64,000 nucleotides of DNA from contig JAFAGM010000139.1 of assembly GCA_023422775.1 (NCBI GenBank), forward strand, positions 99,048-163,047, written 5' to 3'. Each line of letters starts with the position of its first letter. Position 1 is the stretch's first letter. Positions 59,600-64,000 of the stretch are shown piece by piece. The position numbers and the translations under genes are program-made. The stretch comes from Pseudomonadota bacterium (lineage in GTDB: Bacteria > Pseudomonadota > Alphaproteobacteria > Rhizobiales > Xanthobacteraceae). The notes under the pieces are model-generated. The model worked only from the letters and a program-made list of their open reading frames with translations. It had not been told where the DNA came from and did not search any database.

Positions 59600-59851
59600 T
59601 TAGTCGCGGCTGGCTTCCATCACTGCCGGGGCACCGTTAACGGGGAGACCTCCCAGCCGTTTCCGAAAGTAGGTGATACCGATCCGGCTGAGCCGCGGAT
59701 GCTTGAGCAACTCGATGTCGGAGGCCTTGCGTATTTCCCCGACGGTCCGAAAGCCGGCCCGGCTCAGGATCGTCGCGATACAGAACGGCAGCATCAGGCC
59801 ATTGAGTTCCGCGCCATCGGAAAGGTCGGGGGATGGAGCGATCAGCGGCAT
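59600..59851 (-). CDS. Small helix-hairpin-helix-like protein
   Basis: 83 residues. ATILSRAGFRTVGEIRKASD then IELLKHPRLSRIGITYFRKR resembles the RNA polymerase alpha C-terminal / helix-hairpin-helix arrangement, which binds DNA or protein. Otherwise unknown. Confidence 0.5.
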   Translation of the reverse strand: MPLIAPSPDLSDGAELNGLMLPFCIATILSRAGFRTVGEIRKASDIELLKHPRLSRIGITYFRKRLGGLPVNGAPAVMEASRD

Positions 59852-59994
59852 TTTCCAAGCGTGCGGTAGGGGTCGCGGGCAGCGACCGGACGCTCCGCGA
59901 AAGCAACCGGGCCGTCAAGTTAGCCGTCCGAAGGGGGTTGGATTTAAAGCAGATCAGACCTTGGGACTTCAGCCCCAGTTCTACAAGCCCACTC

Positions 59995-60204
59995 CTATCC
60001 GTAACGGAAATAGATCGAGACCAAAACGGAAATCAGAAAAGCAATTGCACCCGCCAAGAATACCGGCGATCCAGCAGGATTGAGCGCTTCGCACAGCCAT
60101 CTCCAGAATTTCACGTTGCCATGGCCTGAAATCCTAGCTCGATGTTGCAGCGATTTAGGGTTGAAGATCGTAGACCAAGCGAAGCCTTCGTTGCACGTCA
60201 GCAA
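59995..60204 (-). CDS. Possible small protein with C-terminal membrane anchor
   Basis: 69 residues ending in a membrane segment (SPVFLAGAIAFLISVLVSIY then FRYG). The N-terminal part overlaps a decayed frame. Only the hydrophobic end supports it; a shorter start is possible. Confidence 0.3.
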   Translation of the reverse strand: MLTCNEGFAWSTIFNPKSLQHRARISGHGNVKFWRWLCEALNPAGSPVFLAGAIAFLISVLVSIYFRYG

Positions 60205-60348
60205 GCCGTCGCTTCTTATCGGCTGTCAGGAGCCTTTGGTCGCGCTTGGCAAGGATGATCCGCCAGCCGTGTTTGTCATCGGGGACCACAGCCAGCGATG
60301 TTCGCGCGCTGCGGCTTCCATGAACACCAATATCGCACGGCCTTCCAC
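60155..60348 (-). pseudogene. Decayed gene fragment
   Basis: Two frames joined by a shift near 60283 read VEGRAILVFMEAAAREHRWL and then VPDDKHGWRIILAKRDQRLL, TADKKRRLADVQRRLRLVYD. The composition looks coding, but no start or family is clear. Could be a small broken gene. Confidence 0.25.
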
Positions 60349-60391
60349 CTGCGGACGGTCCGTCTATCGAGAGGACCTTGGTATCGAGAGC

Positions 60392-63352
60392 TCACCAGTT
60401 CACGCGCAGCCCAACCTTCCCGTTGTAAGCGAAACCGCCACCGTCGAACCGGCTTTGGTATGATCCATTGGCGTAAAGGGTTGCCGCCGAAGTCACCTGA
60501 CCGCTGATACCGGCGTTGATTTCTCCCCACAGGCCGCCGAGATCGGCATGGAACGGAATGAAGCCGGTTGCCGAAGAAAACGAGGTCGTGGGGTTTCCTT
60601 GGAATTCGTTCCACAGGTTTGGCCGGATCCACGCGGTGATAGTGCGCGGGCCTTCATCAATCGCCCACGTTCGGCCAAATCGGGCGCCGATCCGCCCGGC
60701 GAGCGCACTGACGCCCGAAAAACGGATCTGTGCGGCAATGTCATTGGCGTCGTTGATATTGATGGTCTGAAACACCAGTTGCGCCTGCGGTTCGATAAAG
60801 TACCCGCTGGCGAACCTCAACGGATATCCGCCCTCGATCGAGGCGGCGATTCCTTGACCCACGGTCTTGAATGTCGGCAATCCGCGGTTGGCGGAACTGG
60901 CTATATCGTAGATCGTGCCCTGAAGGATCGTATCGATGTACCAGCCGACCGATCCGAAATGTGTCCAGTAACCGCCAAGGCTATAGGCGGCGAAGTCGCT
61001 GTCACCCAGCCTGCCGTCAAAATGGCTGACCCGCCCCTGGTTGCCGCCGATCGCAAAATAGGCCCCGGCGTAGTCACGGCTGCCGTCCGGGCGGTCCTGG
61101 CGATAAAGGTCGATGCCGGCCTGCAATCCTAAGAAGGTGTAATCGAAACCCGGACCGCCGGTGCTCGAGCCTAGCACGCCGAGCGTATCGCCGTGCTGGG
61201 TGCCGTTCATTCCGAAGATGCGGCCCCACCCGACATGCGGAGTCGCAGCATTGGATGGAGGAGCCTTGGTGTAGGCGTTGTACGCAGCACTGGTGGGCGT
61301 AAAACGTTCGTTGAATTCGTCGCCAACCCGCTCATGCAGCGTGTCGAGCAAGTTGCGACCATACAACAGCGCCATCGACGGAATTGCCGAATAAAGTGAG
61401 GTTTCAGGGCGGAAGTTCGGAGTAGGTGGCGTCGGCGGTGTTGGCGGGATCGGTGGGTCGGGAGGGTCTGGCGGAATTGGCGTCTGGCACTGCGGCAGCG
61501 TCGGAGCCAGCGCACAGTTCACGGTGGATCGCAGATACCAGGCCTGGGGATTGCTGGCGTCGAGGCTGGAACGGAACAGCGTATATTCGTATGGCCCGGC
61601 CACCGTCGGTCCGGCCAGACCGAACGCGTTCGGCACCGTGGTCCCGCCATTAATCGCATCGACCACCAGAATGCCGTTGCCGGTGGTGAGCGCGCCGGCG
61701 CCGGTGGTGTTGGCGATCTTCAGCAGCGAGTTGCCGGTTGCTGCGCCACCATTGATGACGAGCCTGTCCGAGGGTGAGCCGTCGGTGCCGAGGAACGTAT
61801 TGAGCCCGACCGTGCCGCCCTGGCCGATGTAATTAACCGCCGTCAGCGCTTTGTAATTCGACAACGCCGTTGGATCGCCGGCAGGTGGCGTAAACTGGAT
61901 CAGGCTCGAAGCGTTGGTCAGGTTCGTGACGTTGGAACTGCCGGTCATCGTCCAGAGCGAGTTGTTCCGCAGTGTGACGTTGGAAGTGCTCCCGGCAGCG
62001 GTGAGCGCTGCGCCTTGCACCATCGAATTATCCATGATGAGGGTAAGCGTGGAGCCGCCACTGACATTCAGCCATTGCCCGTTGTTCACGATCGCTGACG
62101 TGCCGCCGCTAAGGCTTACATTGTTGGTACCGCCAGGGGCAGCAATCGAGGCGCCGTTTGGGCTGGTCAGGATTACCCCGGCAAGCGTCGCGCCGCCGCC
62201 ACTGACATTAAGCGCATTGGAGCCGGCGCCGTGGGCGGTCAGCGCGCCCCCGGTCATCGACATCGAGCCACCGCTTGTCACGCCTGCCGCATGGGCACCG
62301 GAGCCGGATGTGGTGACCGTGCTCCCTCCTGTCAGTGTCATCGAACCCGCATCATCGGCTTGCACACCGCGGCCATTGCTGCTGCTCGGGACGATCACCG
62401 TCAGGCCGCTCGCCGAAAGCGTGCTGCCGGCACCGCTCGTCTGCAATCCAATCTCGCCGCCGCCGGCGCCTGTCGCCGAGACGCTTCCTCCATTCAATGT
62501 GATTGCGCCGCCGCCAAGCGCCTTCGCGCCAACGTCTCCACCGCCGCCAGAAACCGTTACGACCACGCCATTTGCCGCGATTGTGCTTCCGGTCGATTGG
62601 GCCAGCAGTCCCGTTTCGCCACCGCCATTGCCCTGAACGGCGACGCTACCCTGGGTCAGCGTGACGGTAGCGCCAGAATCGGCACGGACGCCGACATCAC
62701 CGCCGCCGCCACCTGGCATCGAGAGCGTCGTCAGCGTCGACGAAATCTGGCTGCCGACGCCAGTCGCCCAAAGACCCGTATTGCCACCGCCACCCGCGGC
62801 ATAGCTGATCGAACTGTTCAGCAGCGCGACGAGACCGCCACTCGTCGCCTGCGCGGCCACGTTATTGCCGGCACCATTTAGACCTACCGTGAGGCCTGTC
62901 GCATTGATCAGTGAGCCCGCCCCGTTGGCAAGCAGCGCAGTGCCTCCGCCACCGAAGGCCGGGTTGATGGCCGATCCGGTCTGGAAAACGATCTGACCTC
63001 CTGTCTGCGCCGATGCGGCCGTGCTCCAGTTGCCGTTGATGCTGGCACCGGAACTGAAGATGATCGTGCCGGACGTATCGGCCAAGCCACCGATGCTCCC
63101 GCCGTTGAACGGATTGATGTTGACGTTATTGGTGGTGATCTGGGCGCTGGTGCTTGCGTGAACTGCGGGCGTGCCGGTGAGCGTCGAATTGGGCGCGATT
63201 GCGCATGTCCCACTGGCGAGCGTGACGGTCGAGCCGCCTGCAACCGTACAAGTTTGTGCGGCTGCCCGATTTACCAGCGCGAGAGGTGCGAGCAAAAAGA
63301 ACGCGGCAAGTGCCCGGTGAAAGCATGACCGTAAAGGTACGCCACGGCTCAT
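60392..63352 (-). CDS. Autotransporter (type V secretion) with Gly-rich passenger
   Basis: 986 residues. Signal peptide to about residue 32 (NRAAAQ). The passenger (about 33-620) is Gly/Ser/Thr/Ala-rich and repetitive, with GGGGDVG, GGGGETGL and GAGGGEIGL recurring about every 40 residues, as expected of a beta-helix. A Pro-rich linker (PPDPPDPPIPPTPPTPPTP) leads to an autotransporter beta-barrel domain (about 710-986) ending in GKVGLRVNW. The last residue is aromatic, as needed for outer-membrane insertion. GAGG before the ATG. Surface protein, possibly an adhesin. Confidence 0.85.
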   Translation of the reverse strand: MSRGVPLRSCFHRALAAFFLLAPLALVNRAAAQTCTVAGGSTVTLASGTCAIAPNSTLTGTPAVHASTSAQITTNNVNINPFNGGSIGGLADTSGTIIFSSGASINGNWSTAASAQTGGQIVFQTGSAINPAFGGGGTALLANGAGSLINATGLTVGLNGAGNNVAAQATSGGLVALLNSSISYAAGGGGNTGLWATGVGSQISSTLTTLSMPGGGGGDVGVRADSGATVTLTQGSVAVQGNGGGETGLLAQSTGSTIAANGVVVTVSGGGGDVGAKALGGGAITLNGGSVSATGAGGGEIGLQTSGAGSTLSASGLTVIVPSSSNGRGVQADDAGSMTLTGGSTVTTSGSGAHAAGVTSGGSMSMTGGALTAHGAGSNALNVSGGGATLAGVILTSPNGASIAAPGGTNNVSLSGGTSAIVNNGQWLNVSGGSTLTLIMDNSMVQGAALTAAGSTSNVTLRNNSLWTMTGSSNVTNLTNASSLIQFTPPAGDPTALSNYKALTAVNYIGQGGTVGLNTFLGTDGSPSDRLVINGGAATGNSLLKIANTTGAGALTTGNGILVVDAINGGTTVPNAFGLAGPTVAGPYEYTLFRSSLDASNPQAWYLRSTVNCALAPTLPQCQTPIPPDPPDPPIPPTPPTPPTPNFRPETSLYSAIPSMALLYGRNLLDTLHERVGDEFNERFTPTSAAYNAYTKAPPSNAATPHVGWGRIFGMNGTQHGDTLGVLGSSTGGPGFDYTFLGLQAGIDLYRQDRPDGSRDYAGAYFAIGGNQGRVSHFDGRLGDSDFAAYSLGGYWTHFGSVGWYIDTILQGTIYDIASSANRGLPTFKTVGQGIAASIEGGYPLRFASGYFIEPQAQLVFQTININDANDIAAQIRFSGVSALAGRIGARFGRTWAIDEGPRTITAWIRPNLWNEFQGNPTTSFSSATGFIPFHADLGGLWGEINAGISGQVTSAATLYANGSYQSRFDGGGFAYNGKVGLRVNW

Positions 63353-63707
63353 CGCGACCTCGCACCAAAGTGTTAGCTGTCAAAGTCAGCAACAAAAGTG
63401 CGGGTCGCGTCACTCGGACGCGCAAAAACGTTTGCTCTACGTCGAGCTATCCGATGGCTGAGCGCAACAGATCAATACGCAAATGCAACTCACAAATCAT
63501 CCAAACCCAAAGTTGTACCAATAGTTGCCCTAAGTGTGGTCTAGTACAAACGCAGTCCTAGTTTTCCGACGAATGATGTCCCTTGGCCACACAATGGACA
63601 GCAGCCCAGACCAATCGGTCCTGGCCTTTCGCAACGACGGGGCAGCCTGCCAGCGAAGGCCGATCCTTGAGAACCGTAGTTAAGATTGTTCGTGCTGGGT
63701 CTATTGA

Positions 63708-63878
63708 GCTAGTATTTCAGCTGGTGCTGCGACCGAGTATTCCCAAATCGAAATCCGCACCTACGGCCGGAAGGTCGTCGACATCCGGTGGGATCGATCC
63801 GGCAATTCCAAGACGATCCACTTTGAAATGGGCGAGTGGGAAAGGGTGCTGGTCGACCTGCCGGAGCCGGAGGCCTGA
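63708..63878 (+). pseudogene. Gene fragment without a start
   Basis: 56 codons reading YSQIEIRTYGRKVVDIRWDR then SGNSKTIHFEMGEWERVLVD, open from a stop at 63705 and without an ATG, GTG or TTG near its beginning. Looks coding. The rest of 63353-64000 shows no supported gene, apart from the autotransporter promoter region. Confidence 0.3.
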
Positions 63879-64000
63879 GCTGGTCCCGATAGTCTGAACA
63901 GAATCTCCGCGTCGATAAGTGGAGCCTCTGCCGGGGTTAGGCTGCCGTGCGGAGCGGCAACGAGTTGAAGTAGGCTTGATCCGGAGTACTGCCGTCAAGG

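Noticed and set aside
25342..64000. Right-hand attachment site of the tRNA-Pro element
   Set aside because: No second copy of the tRNA 3' end was found by eye, so the right boundary is left open.

Overview
The window looks like a Bradyrhizobium-type alphaproteobacterial chromosome (GC-rich, rhizobial gene set, DUF1236/DUF3096/TIGR02301-type proteins, GGAAC...CGTT stress promoters). No searches were possible; family calls come from recognisable motifs and domain order.

Region 1 (1-25.3 kb) is compact, intact core genome: the end of glyS, a methyltransferase, ppdK with a lysine/alanine-rich tail, a cell-wall hydrolase, an MFS carrier, acuI-like reductase, a DUF2339 membrane protein, a tyrosine phosphatase, a ygfZ-tag-HD operon, a dihydroorotase-like amidohydrolase, HAD and NUDIX hydrolases, a YedK/HMCES-type protein, and a tsaC/FAD-dehydrogenase/GNAT operon. 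Palindromic repeat pairs lie between many of these genes.

Region 2 (25.3-40.3 kb) is an integrated element beside tRNA-Pro(CGG). Its tRNA-proximal end carries an Mrr-like nuclease, a DUF4258/HTH toxin-antitoxin-like pair with two tandem operators, and a tyrosine integrase. It continues with excisionase-like HTH genes, a primase-helicase gene followed directly by an iteron array (ten exact copies of a 9-mer), a serine recombinase, many small unknown genes, and a tail-fibre-like module with collagen repeats. No terminase large subunit, portal, capsid or tape-measure gene is seen, so it resembles a phage satellite or a stripped prophage. No second copy of the tRNA end was found in the window.

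Region 3 (40.3-60 kb) is accessory DNA full of very small proteins, many with one membrane segment, plus stress-type enzymes (DUF892 ferritin-like protein, isochorismatase-fold hydrolase, PAP2 phosphatase, SDR dehydrogenase, flavodoxin-like reductase). Five exact GGAAC-N16/17-CGTT motifs (general stress sigma factor EcfG) occur within about 10 kb, with several near matches; one points at no gene and may start a small RNA. Three promoters sit so close to start codons that leaderless mRNAs are predicted. A phage internal-virion-like protein of 1114 residues sits alone among these genes. Several genes are broken by single-base indels or a stop codon (47050, 48940, 50388, 52770, 55569), whereas the 25 kb of core genome shows only one possible remnant, so decay seems more likely than poor sequence.

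Region 4 (60.4-64 kb) holds a large autotransporter with a glycine-rich repetitive passenger, followed by gene fragments.
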